Positions 9,278 through 17,521 of a DNA stretch of 64,000 bases are shown here, piece after piece. Where the stretch lies: positions 181,854 through 245,853 of the forward strand of contig NZ_BNBB01000006.1 of the NCBI RefSeq assembly GCF_014654615.1, given 5' to 3'. Position 1 is the first letter of the stretch, and the number at the start of each line of letters is the position of its first letter. The notes under the pieces were generated by a model. The model was not told the DNA's origin and ran no database searches. It saw nothing but the letters and a program-made list of their open reading frames with translations. A program made the translations under genes and the position numbers. The DNA is from Streptosporangium violaceochromogenes. Lineage in GTDB: Bacteria > Actinomycetota > Actinomycetes > Streptosporangiales > Streptosporangiaceae.

Positions 9278-9904
9278 TTAGGCGCGAGCGAACATCCAGA
9301 CCGCTGTGCAGGATGCTCTGTCGACGTACCTCTCATGCCTCGCGGGGTAGGGGACGTCCCAAAAAATTTGAACGGTATACCATTTGGCGGTTTCCTGCGA
9401 GAAGAGGTGCGAGGGGACGGGGAGCACATGAGCTCCGGTGGCGGTCTTCTGGAAAGGGCATTTGTCGTTTCCCAGCCTACCGCAAGTCCAGAGTTCTTCC
9501 CTTGCGGTCGGTATTCCGTTTTTTCCGATGGAGGAGAGGCTTATGACATTGATTCTTAGGGGTGTTATATCGGTCTTTATTTTTAGTTCTACTAATTCAG
9601 GTAACTTGCTGGGGCTCGGCCACCTTAATGACGTCGGTGGCGGGGCGGACGGTACTCCGGTGATCGCCTCCCAGTCGCTGGTGGCCAGCGGAAGCGGGAT
9701 GTCGTTGAAGAATACGGCGGGAGGGTGATCCGGAAATTCGACATGCTGATACGGCTGCCAACCTGAACTCGTATCCATAGAAGGCTCTCCAGGTTTTTTA
9801 TGATTTTCTATGCTGTGCGTGCCGCACGAGACCGCCAGTACGGTGACTGCCGTCATGCACAGTATCGGAGTAGACCGCTGCGGCGAAGGGGCGAGGCTGT
9901 ACAA
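9278..9904 (-). CDS. Putative lipoprotein of unknown function
   Basis: The protein has an N-terminal segment ending in TVLAVSCGTHS, which resembles a lipobox, so Cys would be lipidated and the protein held on the outer face of the membrane. The start is uncertain: the TTG at 9904 gives 208 aa and a normal-length signal peptide, but its GGAG is only 2 nt away; the frame extends to 9958. The mature part (WQPYQHVEFPDHPPAVFFND...) has no domain I recognise. Base composition is more AT-rich than the neighbours, as for the next gene, hinting at acquired DNA. Confidence 0.55.
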   Translation of the reverse strand: MYSLAPSPQRSTPILCMTAVTVLAVSCGTHSIENHKKPGEPSMDTSSGWQPYQHVEFPDHPPAVFFNDIPLPLATSDWEAITGVPSAPPPTSLRWPSPSKLPELVELKIKTDITPLRINVISLSSIGKNGIPTAREELWTCGRLGNDKCPFQKTATGAHVLPVPSHLFSQETAKWYTVQIFWDVPYPARHERYVDRASCTAVWMFARA

Positions 9905-9922
9905 GACTCCTGTTGGAGAGCG

Positions 9923-9961
9923 AGGTTGCATCTCAAAAAACAGGCCGGCGAGATGCAACCT
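9923..9961. terminator. Perfect 12-bp inverted repeat between two minus-strand genes
   Basis: AGGTTGCATCTC (9923-9934) and GAGATGCAACCT (9950-9961) pair perfectly around a 15-nt loop. It lies 40 nt after the stop of the upstream secreted-protein gene and just before the lipoprotein gene. It is most likely a terminator; an operator is possible because it also precedes the next start. Confidence 0.6.
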
Positions 9962-10001
9962 TATCGCTTCTTGGAGTGTTGAACCTCAAGGGCTCGAAGA
10001 A

Positions 10002-10511
10002 TCAGCAGCTACTTACAGTGCCATAGGTGTCCGCTGTGTTTCCGAGTTTGGTGCCGTCCAAATGGTCCACGTAGCCGCTACCTACACCGTGATAGTCAGC
10101 GTTCATGCAGCTGCTTCTGGCGGCGTTGGCCTTGGCGTAATCTTTCCCGTGGGTTGTCATTTCCCCACGCGGTGCGACCTTGGTCTCGGACCAGCTGCCC
10201 CTCTCGTAGAGGTCGGCGGTGGCTCGAATCCGAGGTTGCGGCTGCTTGCAGCTAACGCGGCTGTGTACGTTGGGGACGCGAGGCGGTGTGTTTGACTTGT
10301 GAGGGTAGTCGACGTGCAGCTTGCAATCACATTTCTGTGTCGGACAGTCACTGCTCGCAGGCGGAGGAGAGTCAGGCGTCAGCGGAAGTAAGGGTACCGT
10401 GATGAAGTCCGGGGGAGGGACGTCCGGATTGGGATTGGCATTGGCCGCAGGTGCCATAAAGAGCCCGACTGTCATAAGAGCAGTCGATGTGAGACCGAGT
10501 AGCTTACGCAA
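10002..10511 (-). CDS. Small secreted Cys-containing protein, unknown function
   Basis: The TTG at 10511 has AGGAG exactly 8 nt upstream and gives 169 aa with a good Sec signal peptide (MRKLLGLTSTALMTVGLFMA, cleavage near ANANP). The mature protein opens with a Pro-rich stretch (PDVPPPDFITVPLLPLTPD) and then a Cys-containing domain (SDCPTQKCDCKL, RVSCKQ, SSCMNAD, final SSC), so disulfides are likely. No family is recognised. It sits in a comparatively AT-rich pocket (9.3-10.7 kb). Confidence 0.65.
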   Translation of the reverse strand: MRKLLGLTSTALMTVGLFMAPAANANPNPDVPPPDFITVPLLPLTPDSPPPASSDCPTQKCDCKLHVDYPHKSNTPPRVPNVHSRVSCKQPQPRIRATADLYERGSWSETKVAPRGEMTTHGKDYAKANAARSSCMNADYHGVGSGYVDHLDGTKLGNTADTYGTVSSC

Positions 10512-10903
10512 GGAATCCACTCCTATTCGTTTGGGAATGCGAAAATCGCCGCCTGCGATGTAGGGAGGGTGACGCGGCCAAGTGGAATATGCAACGATTT
10601 ATATCACCTCAAACGAAAGGAGTGGTTTGGCGTGTAATGTAAGAGGGTTTTTGGTTCTGCGATTTCTATCTGCTTGATGTTTGCTGAGTGGAAAATGTGA
10701 GGATCATGCCAGGTCGGGGGATAGAGGTTCGGGTTGGGAGACGGAGTCGTTCAGCGGATCAGGCTGGTGTCGCACGGGATTGGGCAGCTTCTTGGTCAAA
10801 GTGGAAAGTTCATCGACGCTTTTAAAGCGGGCGTGGCCTGCCCTTCCCGGTCGGCCGGCAAAGGCCGAAATTTTCGGAAAAGACCGAAAGTGCCGAAGGG
10901 CGA
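10512..10903. other. AT-rich intergenic region, promoter of the secreted-protein gene
   Basis: About 390 nt without a supported gene. The part next to 10511 is AT-rich (for example 10580-10690) and probably holds the promoter. The far end (10860-10905) has short inverted CCGAAA/TTTCGG motifs just past the acyltransferase stop, which could act as its terminator. Confidence 0.4.
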
Positions 10904-12139
10904 CTACGTTCGTACGGAGGCCGTCCGGCGGGCCAGGTCACGGCCTTTTCGCTGCATCGGTCGTTCGATCCAGCGGTAGGTCGCCCAGCAGACGGGCAGC
11001 AGGACCATCAGGAAGACGACCAGGGGAACGGGGTTGTCGTGGTCCCGCCAGCGGCCGACGGCCGCGTCCGAGACCTTCAGCAGCAGGGGATGCAGCAGGT
11101 AGACGGAGAAGCTCATCATCCCCAGCCTGATCAGCCAGGTGGGCGCGTTCCGGTGGCGCGTCGCCATTCCCACGCCGAAGGCGAGCGCCGTGAGCGCCAG
11201 TGTCACCGTCCAGGCCACGGGGCCGCCCTCGACCTCCTCCGGATGCCACCACCCGTGGCCCGTCGTGACCACGAGCACGCCCGCGCACGTCAGCAGGGCC
11301 GCCCGCCGTCGCAGCCCTCTGTGCTCGGCCCGGTACAGCACGGTGCCGGTGAACATGACCGCCAGGATCGACAGCCCGAACCAGGGCGACAGCCTGCCGT
11401 TCAGGACCACCAGGATCAGGGCGAGCACGCCCCCCGCCACCATCCCGGCCCTGCGGATCAACGGCCGGGAGACGTACGCCGCCCCGATCGCGATCGCCAT
11501 GCCCAGGGTCGTGACGGCGACCACGGCGGGCGCCCCCAAGGCTCCGGTGAGGAACGTCCCGGCCCCCGCGACCCCCAGGGCCAGGCCACCCAGTGTGAGG
11601 GTGACGGCCACGGGCGCCGAGCGCTCATGCCACCGGACCGCGAACAGGCCGGCGACCAGGAGATAGAAGGCCATCTCGTAGGAGAGCGTCCAGAGCACGT
11701 TGACCGCGTTGGGCACCGTGAGCAGGTCCTGCATCATCGTCACATGCGCCAATACGGCGGTCACCGGGTCGAAGTGGCTCAGCTCTCCCCGTAATCGGCC
11801 TACTCCCGTCATGGCCAGTGCGGAAAGCATGACGGCCCCGGCGCACCAGAGGGGATAGATCCGAAAAAGCCTGCTGACCCAGAACCGTTCGGCGCGGCCG
11901 TGCCGCTCCAGCGAGGCCGGAATGATGTATCCGCTGACCAGAAAGAACACCATCACCCCCCAGAGGCCGGGGTTGAACCATTTCAGCAGCGCCTCCCGCG
12001 CGTGGGGGGTGTAAACGAACGTGGCGTGGTGCACGGCCACCGCGACGGCCGCCACCCCCCGCAGGGCGTCCAGCCACCCCAGCCTCGGCGTTTCGCTTCG
12101 ATCCACGCGATCGACCCTGGTCAGGAGGGGGGAGGCCAC
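10904..12139 (-). CDS. Acyltransferase 3 family membrane protein
   Basis: A 411-aa integral membrane protein of the acyltransferase-3 family. The N-terminal signature WLDALRGVAAVAVAVHH contains the conserved Arg and the His of the presumed catalytic site; FFLVSGYII and RLFRIYPLWCAG follow. About ten membrane segments are visible. Family members move O-acyl groups onto cell-surface sugars, antibiotics or lipids across the membrane. The substrate is not shown by context. The start is a GTG with a weak ribosome binding site. The gene is isolated, with non-coding DNA on both sides. Confidence 0.85.
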   Translation of the reverse strand: MASPLLTRVDRVDRSETPRLGWLDALRGVAAVAVAVHHATFVYTPHAREALLKWFNPGLWGVMVFFLVSGYIIPASLERHGRAERFWVSRLFRIYPLWCAGAVMLSALAMTGVGRLRGELSHFDPVTAVLAHVTMMQDLLTVPNAVNVLWTLSYEMAFYLLVAGLFAVRWHERSAPVAVTLTLGGLALGVAGAGTFLTGALGAPAVVAVTTLGMAIAIGAAYVSRPLIRRAGMVAGGVLALILVVLNGRLSPWFGLSILAVMFTGTVLYRAEHRGLRRRAALLTCAGVLVVTTGHGWWHPEEVEGGPVAWTVTLALTALAFGVGMATRHRNAPTWLIRLGMMSFSVYLLHPLLLKVSDAAVGRWRDHDNPVPLVVFLMVLLPVCWATYRWIERPMQRKGRDLARRTASVRT

Positions 12140-12428
12140 TTTTCGGTTACCGCCAATCGTTGAGGGGGCGGCCGGAGATTATCGGCCAGGAGATAACCTT
12201 AGCGTTTCCCTCCGAAAGAGACGTGATCGCCTTCTTTCCCCGGGAGTCCTGGAAGGGGAATAACGTGCCCCGCCGCCGGACAAGGGCCGCCGGATCCACC
12301 CTGTCATCGAGAAAGTCGAGCAGCCACCGAAATCACCTTCTATCGGATGGCCGCCACGTGAGCACTTGATCGTACTCGAAACATCACGCGATGGTTGTCC
12401 CGTTTCAGAAACCTCCCGCGCTGAGAAG

Positions 12429-12875
12429 TCAAAAAGGGCGATCTGTGCCGGCCGTACCGCTTGGGGGAGGGGCCGTGTTGTGCCCCAGGCCGATGATGTA
12501 CCAGCGATCCTCGATCTGAATCAGCCGCAGAGACTCTCGATAGGGGCCTGTCCTGCTTGTTCCGGTCACCTTTGCCGTCGGATATTCCGGTCCGAAGTCC
12601 GTTGTGATATCGATAGATTTGATATTAATTTCTTTTCCGCCGTGTGCGGTCATACGCTCGGCGACTTCTCTGTCTGTTTGATATCCCGGCGGAGCCAGCT
12701 TGGCCAGCGTGTCGGAGTCCTTTGAGTTGAGGGCGTGAACATAGGACTTAATCAGTGCCCTCTGTGATCCCATATCCCCTCTGCTGTCACTTTCTCCGCA
12801 ACCAGAGATGAGCCCGGTTGCGACGATGAAGAGTGACAGGAGCTGTCGCAATCTGCCTTTTTCCCATGGCAGCAT
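12429..12875 (-). CDS. Small lipoprotein, NTF2-like by appearance
   Basis: 148 aa with a type II signal peptide: basic start MLPWEKGRLRQ, hydrophobic LLSLFIVATG, lipobox LISGC. The mature part begins with a long helix (QRALIKSYVHALNSKDSDTLAKLAPPGY) and ends with beta strands (RLIQIEDRWYIIGLG), the pattern of NTF2/SnoaL-like small domains; this is an inference from pattern only. AAGGA lies 8 nt before the ATG. It begins 9 nt after the stop of the amidase-domain gene, so the two form an operon and probably act together outside the cell. Confidence 0.65.
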   Translation of the reverse strand: MLPWEKGRLRQLLSLFIVATGLISGCGESDSRGDMGSQRALIKSYVHALNSKDSDTLAKLAPPGYQTDREVAERMTAHGGKEINIKSIDITTDFGPEYPTAKVTGTSRTGPYRESLRLIQIEDRWYIIGLGHNTAPPPSGTAGTDRPF

Positions 12876-12884
12876 AAAATTTCC

Positions 12885-13625
12885 TTAGGTTCGATGGGCA
12901 TACCACCAGGCTTGCGGATTTTCTGCAATTATTCTACTGAGTCTTTTGTCTAGAGTATCGTTTGTGTGATAACTCAGGTAGAGTTCCGATGCATATTCTC
13001 CTGATCCATCTCGTGCTGTAACGAACATTGAGTGATCTATGGTGCCGTCTGGTGATGTGCCCCCATTTGGGCCGTCCCAGTCTGCTTGTAGGACGTCGGT
13101 TACCCTCATCTTCCATACGTTGTCCAGTGGGAAAACTCGATGCGAGTGGGTGCGTGCGAAATGGAACCGGTTCTCGGCAGCGGCCCAACTATAGCTGGTG
13201 GCGAAAACTCCTTCAGGTCCGTAGAACCACTTCGAGCCGTCTGCTCGACTGTCACCGGGCCATGATCCAACCTCCGGCCAGCCGCCAGCTTTCATGATCT
13301 GAGAGAGGAAGTTCGTGCAGTCGTTTGAATAAGATCGATAGTTGTGATTTCGACTCATTGCATATCTTTTTGCGTAGCTAAGCATGGCCCCGTAGTCATA
13401 AAATACTGTCGAGGATTTATTTGATTTTTGCTCGTCGTTTGGTAGTGCTGGTCCACTGGAAGGGGGGCGGTTGGTGCTCGCTTCTTTTTTGAAGGGGGGA
13501 GGGGGAGGGGAGGGTATGGATTCATTGATTGGGGAGGGCTGGGTGTCAGGAGGAAAAGCTTGGTTGTTTAGTTCGGCGGTAGCACTGCTGAGCTTCCAGA
13601 TGGAGCCGAACTGCATGAAAAGCAT
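12885..13625 (-). CDS. Amidase_6-domain protein, probably 5'-truncated
   Basis: The C-terminal 170 residues carry the putative amidase domain (PF12671 type): YDYGAMLSYAKRYAMSRNHNY, then SNDCTNFLSQ with the likely catalytic Cys, then DGTIDHSMFV with the likely catalytic His. Before it is a Pro/Ser linker. No signal peptide is present, although the partner gene encodes a lipoprotein, and in-frame codons continue sensibly upstream of the first ATG (SFEGYSIPHR) as far as a TAA near 13678. A transposase remnant starts at 13699. I infer that the true 5' end was lost when that element inserted or was rearranged. The gene is also AT-richer than the average of the window. Confidence 0.65.
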   Translation of the reverse strand: MLFMQFGSIWKLSSATAELNNQAFPPDTQPSPINESIPSPPPPPFKKEASTNRPPSSGPALPNDEQKSNKSSTVFYDYGAMLSYAKRYAMSRNHNYRSYSNDCTNFLSQIMKAGGWPEVGSWPGDSRADGSKWFYGPEGVFATSYSWAAAENRFHFARTHSHRVFPLDNVWKMRVTDVLQADWDGPNGGTSPDGTIDHSMFVTARDGSGEYASELYLSYHTNDTLDKRLSRIIAENPQAWWYAHRT

Positions 13626-13698
13626 TCGATGTGGGATCGAATATCCTTCAAAAGACGGAGAGTTCGGCCCGGTTTAGGCGTAGTACAGTGAGCGTTTT

Positions 13699-13987
13699 TC
13701 ATCTCGCTTCGCGCCTCTGAAGAACAAGAATCGCTTTGGCAAGCTGACCTGAGCGAAGAGAGCAGCAGCGGAGCTTTCGCAGCACGCGCCGGCTCTTCAA
13801 CTGCGCATTCGCCCGCTCCGCAGGGGCGCGTAGCTTGGCGTGAACGGAGTTCGCGTTCTTCTGCGAGGACGGTTTGTTCCTGCCCTTGTACGGCGTCAGC
13901 ATCTTCTCACCCGCACCGATGTACCCCTTGTCGGCGAGTGTGATCAGTCCGGTGGCCTGCAGGCGGCGGATGACGCTCGGGGGTGGG
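13699..13987 (-). pseudogene. C-terminal remnant of an IS5-type transposase
   Basis: About 95 codons read as the end of a DDE transposase of the IS5/DDE_Tnp_4 kind: VIRRLQATGLITLADKGYIG followed by GKNK-like basic residues, then PAERANAQLKSRRVLRKLR with the catalytic-position Glu, and a C-terminal KAILVLQ. Upstream of 13987 the similarity stops abruptly and the frame becomes low-complexity Pro/Ser. The N-terminal half and the first catalytic Asp are missing, so the element is dead. Confidence 0.75.
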
Positions 13988-13990
13988 GTC

Positions 13991-14083
13991 GCAGCACCGC
14001 CCCTCCCGAGGGCGGTGAGGATCTCAACGCGTTCACGCCCACCGTGCGGGTGGCCGAGCACGCCCGCAGCACCGCCCCTCCCG
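13991..14083. repeat. Direct repeat flanking the transposase break point
   Basis: The 18-bp sequence GCAGCACCGCCCCTCCCG occurs at 13991-14008 and again at 14066-14083. The first copy sits exactly where transposase similarity ends, so the repeat may mark the recombination or deletion that removed the rest of the element. Confidence 0.55.
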
Positions 14084-14122
14084 GGTCGGGAGGATTTTGG
14101 TTTTTGAGGCAGGTTTAGCTGG

Positions 14123-14356
14123 TCAGTTTGGTCGGTCGCCGCGGAGGAGGGCGTTGATCTCGGCTTCGCGGTAGCGGCGGTGGCCGCCCAGGGTGTGGAT
14201 GGAGGTGAGTTTGCCCGCCCTGGCCCAGCGGCCGACGGTCTTGGTGTCGACCCGGAGGATGGCGGCGACCTCGGCGGGGGTGAGCAGGGGTTCGATGTAC
14301 GGGGTGGGGGCGACGGCGGTGGAGCCGTCACGGTGGGTAATCTTGACGCCTTTCAC
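14123..14356 (-). CDS. BldC-like / excisionase-like MerR-type HTH protein
   Basis: The GTG at 14356 is preceded by AAGGAG at 5 nt, giving 77 aa. The core PLLTPAEVAAILRVDTKTV, WARAGKLTSIHTLGGHRRYR is nearly the full BldC signature (helix-turn-helix plus wing). BldC itself is a small MerR-related developmental regulator that binds direct repeats cooperatively; plasmid and phage excisionases share the fold. Here it is the last gene of a minus-strand run within a mobile-element-like region, so an excisionase or element-borne regulator is as likely as a developmental BldC paralogue. Confidence 0.8.
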   Translation of the reverse strand: MKGVKITHRDGSTAVAPTPYIEPLLTPAEVAAILRVDTKTVGRWARAGKLTSIHTLGGHRRYREAEINALLRGDRPN

Positions 14357-14379
14357 GGGTCTCCTTCCAGTGGGTGAGA

Positions 14380-14425
14380 GGGGTGTCCCCGCCGAGGTGT
14401 TCGGGAAGGCCGGCGGGGACACCCC
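14380..14425. terminator. Perfect 14-bp hairpin upstream of the BldC-like gene
   Basis: GGGGTGTCCCCGCC (14380-14393) and GGCGGGGACACCCC (14412-14425) form a perfect stem with an 18-nt loop. It lies between the 125-aa gene and the BldC-like gene, 24 nt upstream of the latter's start. It may end the operon transcript or attenuate expression of the BldC-like gene. Confidence 0.6.
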
Positions 14426-14604
14426 GGGGGCGACCGGCGCGGTTTCCCCGCCCCTGAGGTCCCTGGGGTGGGGCGGTCGCCAGGTTCCGACGGGACGGTC
14501 CTTTGGGAAGGTGGAGGACTGTCCCGCCGGAAGCGGGGTAGTGCGGGGGTGCGGGAGAGGCCAGGCGGGGGAGAGGGATGCTCCCCCGCCAGGCCAACCG
14601 GCTT

Positions 14605-14982
14605 TCAGGGGATAGACGGGGGAAGCGGAAGGCGGGTGACCCGGCAGCGCAGGGCCAGTTCCGCCTGGAGGTCCTCGGCCGAGCCGCGCAGGATGGTGGG
14701 CCGGAACCCGGCCCGCTCCTGTTCGAGGGTCAGAGGTTCGCTGTAGAGGGCGAACCACAGCGGGATCGACAGGTGGGCCACGCAGACGATCTTCCAGGCG
14801 GGGAACGCCTCCGCCAGCGCCGACCGCTGAGCCTCCCAGACCGTGGGGGCCTGTCGGCTCTCTCCGCTTTCCCGGTGTCCCGAGGGGGCTCCGCCCTCGT
14901 TGTTCGGGGATGGTCCGTTTTTCTGGGACGTCTGCCGTCGCTGTCGGGTCTTCCGGGGGTCCGGAGGGGACGCGGGGGTCAC
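14605..14982 (-). CDS. Hypothetical protein, third gene of a coupled operon
   Basis: The GTG at 14982 overlaps the previous stop by 4 nt (GTGA) and has GAAGGGA 8 nt upstream, giving 125 aa. The N-terminal third is charged and disordered (PRKTRQRRQTSQKNGPSPNNE); the rest reads like a small globular domain (WEAQRSALAEAFPAWKIVCV, then SIPLWFALYSEPLT). No family is recognised. It is translationally coupled to the two genes before it, so it likely works with them. Confidence 0.6.
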   Translation of the reverse strand: MTPASPPDPRKTRQRRQTSQKNGPSPNNEGGAPSGHRESGESRQAPTVWEAQRSALAEAFPAWKIVCVAHLSIPLWFALYSEPLTLEQERAGFRPTILRGSAEDLQAELALRCRVTRLPLPPSIP

Positions 14983-15392
14983 GCGGCGTTCCCTTCCGGC
15001 GGGTAGGGCAGACCACCGGCGGGCCGTACGGCACGGCGGCGGGCACCGGAAAGGTGGGGGCGCTGCCGTGCCCGCTCGGAGGAGGACGTCACCCGGGCCG
15101 GGCCGGGCGCGGAGGCGGCACGGCGGAGGAGCGCCGCCGTCTCGGCCTCGCGCATCCGGTCCTGGAGCCCCTCGGCGGTGGGGTCCTCCACCATGACCGG
15201 CTCGGGTGCCGGCCAGGCGGCGATGGCGTAGAAGCGGCGGCTGCCGGTGCCGTACAGCACCACCCACTCCGGGTGCGCCTGGTTCAGTCGTTCGGCCTGG
15301 TCACGGGCCGGGCCGTCCCACAGGCGGCGGTGGACGAGGGTGTACGGCCGCCCGGCCCGGTGCCGTCCGGCGGGACGAGGCTGCCCGATCAC
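14979..15392 (-). CDS. Hypothetical protein, second gene of a coupled operon
   Basis: 137 aa from the GTG at 15392, which overlaps the stop of the preceding gene (GTGA). The middle reads LNQAHPEWVVLYGTGSRRFYAIAAWPAPEPVMVEDPTAEG, a pattern common in small actinobacterial proteins encoded next to plasmid-type GntR/XRE regulators. The C-terminus is Arg-rich and disordered. Function is unknown. It overlaps the 125-aa gene downstream by 4 nt. Confidence 0.6.
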   Translation of the reverse strand: MIGQPRPAGRHRAGRPYTLVHRRLWDGPARDQAERLNQAHPEWVVLYGTGSRRFYAIAAWPAPEPVMVEDPTAEGLQDRMREAETAALLRRAASAPGPARVTSSSERARQRPHLSGARRRAVRPAGGLPYPPEGNAA

Positions 15393-15694
15393 CGGCTCAC
15401 CTGCTCGGATGTGCCGAGGGTGGCCTCCTTGCCGCCCGTCTGCCCGGTCTCGCTCTGCTCGGCGGCCTCGTCGCAGACGGCCTCCAGGTTCCGGGCCGCC
15501 TCCTCCTGCCGCTCCACCTCGGCCCGCAGCTGCTCGAAGGTGTCGCCGTCCACCGTCCGGAACGGCGGGGCGTACCATTCCGACTCTCCGGGGAACGGTT
15601 TCACCCTGCTTGCCCAGAAACGACCGGTGTCACTGACGATCACCCGCCATCCGGGGATCGCGCACTCAGGCGCTCGGGAACTAACATTCTTCAC
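15389..15694 (-). CDS. Hypothetical protein, first gene of a coupled operon
   Basis: 101 aa from a GTG with GGAGG 8 nt upstream. The N-terminal half is a compact beta-like segment (CAIPGWRVIVSDTGRFWASR), the C-terminal half is helical and acidic (FEQLRAEVERQEEAARNLEA), possibly coiled coil. It is not recognised. Its stop overlaps the next start by 4 nt, so this gene leads a three-gene translationally coupled set (15694 to 14605). Confidence 0.6.
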   Translation of the reverse strand: MKNVSSRAPECAIPGWRVIVSDTGRFWASRVKPFPGESEWYAPPFRTVDGDTFEQLRAEVERQEEAARNLEAVCDEAAEQSETGQTGGKEATLGTSEQVSR

Positions 15695-16087
15695 GGATCG
15701 GACCTCCAGTGTCCGGTTAAGGACCCGTCCAAACGTGTGGAGCGTTGGGCGGGTCCGTCTGGTTGGGAAGAAGGTTTCGGGGGGCTACGGTGTCGGGCTG
15801 CTGGCGACCGGTTGAGTCCTTTGTCGTGAGGTGGGCTGGGGTCTCCTGGGCGGTGACGACCGTGTGGGCTATACCTCTGGTGCAGTCGGGGCCGTGGACA
15901 CAGCGGGGCGGCGCTGTGTGGACGCCAGCGGAGTCATCTTGATCGGCGTTGTCTCTGCGGGAGGCCGAACGGTAGGCAGGGGCGGAGCAGTAGTGAAACG
16001 ATCGCGGTCGCTCTGTGCCGCTGGCTGGTGCGGGGCCGGGCTAGGCTCATTCACGGGTTAGGTGTGCCTTCCTGATCAAAGATTCGT
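15695..16087. other. Intergenic region, one doubtful small ORF
   Basis: Within this 390-nt gap a minus-strand frame at 15869-16054 could encode a 61-aa Pro/Thr-rich peptide (GTG start; AGGAAGG 13 nt upstream), but its codon bias is only moderate and the spacing is poor. I do not call it a gene. The DNA next to 15694 probably contributes a ribosome binding site or secondary promoter for the coupled operon. Confidence 0.35.
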
Positions 16088-16501
16088 TCAGTGGGGGTTT
16101 GCCGAATGACCTGCCTTCGTCAGTACATGAAGCCGACCGAGAAAGGCGGTAGTGCCCTCCGCGAGGCTGGTGAATGTCCAGGCTCGGCACGCCGGTGAGG
16201 ATTTAGGTCTGCTGAGACGTTCGGCCAGGTGAACACGCTCGTCGCAGTCATATATGACGGCGACTTCGATGCCTGGCCAGCTCGCACTGGCCAGGCGTTC
16301 GGAGTGAGAAAGGAGACTGCCGGTCACCGAGAGCCAGAAGGCTGTCTCGGCGGTTTCCCTGCTGGGGTAGCGGTCTCCTTTGGAGAGGTGGTCGCTGACG
16401 AGGACCACGACAGGTGTTGGCTCCTCGATGAGGTGCCAATGCTCATCACGCCAGCGGAAGGTTAAGCGTGCGAGATGTACCGGATCGTGTGGAGCTGTCA
16501 C
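16088..16501 (-). CDS. Hypothetical protein divergent from the GntR regulator
   Basis: 137 aa from the GTG at 16501 with GGAG 6 nt upstream. It opens VHLARLTFRWRDEHWHLIEE and continues VVVLVSDHLSKGDRYPSRETA. No family is recognised. Codon bias is weaker than in core genes. The GTATAC operator pair lies 14-42 nt upstream of its start, so the divergent GntR protein very likely controls it and probably the small genes downstream on the same strand. Confidence 0.6.
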   Translation of the reverse strand: MTAPHDPVHLARLTFRWRDEHWHLIEEPTPVVVLVSDHLSKGDRYPSRETAETAFWLSVTGSLLSHSERLASASWPGIEVAVIYDCDERVHLAERLSRPKSSPACRAWTFTSLAEGTTAFLGRLHVLTKAGHSANPH

Positions 16502-16514
16502 CCAATCTCCATAG

Positions 16515-16543
16515 ACGTATACGCTAACGACTTAACGTATACG
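16515..16543. promoter_or_regulatory. Paired palindromic operator sites for the GntR/UTRA regulator
   Basis: The sequence ACGTATACG occurs at 16515-16523 and 16535-16543, centres exactly 20 bp apart (two helical turns). CGTATACG is itself a perfect palindrome and contains GTATAC, which fits the GT-(N)-TA-(N)-AC consensus known for HutC-subfamily GntR regulators. The pair sits between the divergent 137-aa gene and the GntR gene, so it should give autoregulation plus control of the minus-strand operon. Confidence 0.75.
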
Positions 16544-16611
16544 AGAATGGCTGCCCGGTATCGTGCCTGTCAAGCCGTTCGCAGATCTTCGTGGAACGTG
16601 GGAGGAAGTTG

Positions 16612-17367
16612 GTGCGGGGTCATGCCTATGAGCACGTCGCAGCCGAGCTGCGTGAGGCGATCCTCCGAGGCGACCACCCTCCCGGCACCCGGCTGCCCAA
16701 GCATGCCGAGCTCGCCGAGCGCTATGGCGTCTCCGAGATCGTCATCCGTAAGGCCATCGACGACCTGAAGAACCAGGGACTCGTCGAGACGCGAGGCCGG
16801 GGCGGCACCACGGTCCGTGAGCGCCCGCCCGTCCGCCGGATCTCAATGGACCGCTACCGCGCGGACGCCGGTCCGCAGGATGTTCCCCAGACATCCTTTA
16901 CTCGTGATGCCGGTGTCGTATGGTCGGAATACCGGCTTGATAAGGCATACCGATGGATTGTCGCCGACGCCTCCCTGGCTGATCTATTCGGGGTCGAGCT
17001 CGGAGCCAGAGTGCTGGAGCGTAGGTTCGTCTTCTATGCCAAAGGTGTCGCCTCCCAGATGTCACGCTCATGCCTGCTGGCCGCCGATGTTGAGGGAACC
17101 CCCGTGGCCGACCCGAAAAACGAACCCTGGCCCGGGGGAAACATCGGTCAGCTACGGAGCCTCGGCATAGAGGTGGATGAGATTACCGAGGAGACGGCCT
17201 TACGGATGCCCACCACCGAGGAGAGCGCAACCCTCGCGATCGGTGGAGGAGTGCCGGTGTTCGCGGTCACCCGGCGCATGCTCAGTCAGGGGCGGGTGGT
17301 CGAGGTGGCCGATCCGATCGTCATCCCGGGAGACCGTGCGGTCCGCGTCGACCGGATCGTCCTGTAA
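16612..17367 (+). CDS. GntR-family (HutC/UTRA) transcriptional regulator
   Basis: The GTG at 16612 with GGGAGGA 5 nt upstream gives 251 aa; a longer frame from 16591 lacks a ribosome binding site. The N-terminal winged helix is clear (AYEHVAAELREAILRG, YGVSEIVIRKAIDDLK, GLVETRGRGGTTV), followed by a UTRA ligand-binding domain from about residue 95 to the end. HutC-type repressors of this kind include KorSA-like regulators of actinomycete integrative plasmids. Paired GTATAC sites lie just upstream. The surrounding small genes support an integrative-element role rather than nutrient uptake, but no integrase or rep gene is present. Confidence 0.88.
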   Translation: MRGHAYEHVAAELREAILRGDHPPGTRLPKHAELAERYGVSEIVIRKAIDDLKNQGLVETRGRGGTTVRERPPVRRISMDRYRADAGPQDVPQTSFTRDAGVVWSEYRLDKAYRWIVADASLADLFGVELGARVLERRFVFYAKGVASQMSRSCLLAADVEGTPVADPKNEPWPGGNIGQLRSLGIEVDEITEETALRMPTTEESATLAIGGGVPVFAVTRRMLSQGRVVEVADPIVIPGDRAVRVDRIVL

Positions 17368-17521
17368 GCGCCGCCGATCATCCGATGGACTGAAACCATC
17401 ACCCCTTTGAGCGAAAGCGGCGTCGTGCTTCAGAGGTGAAGGCGCGCGCCTTGTCCGGCAGTTCGGTCAAGAAGCCGATGCGGAGCGAGTGCGCGTGCGG
17501 CGTCCAGGTCGGCCTGCTGGA

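Noticed and set aside
9238..9559. Plus-strand ORFs antisense to the lipoprotein gene
   Set aside because: They lack ribosome binding sites and lie opposite a better supported reading frame.
13699..14331. An intact 210-aa transposase
   Set aside because: Only the last 95 residues match a transposase; the rest is low-complexity and the catalytic N-terminal half is absent.
15869..16054. Minus-strand 61-codon ORF rich in Pro/Thr
   Set aside because: Its ribosome binding site is 13 nt away and third-position bias is only moderate; kept as a doubtful note only.
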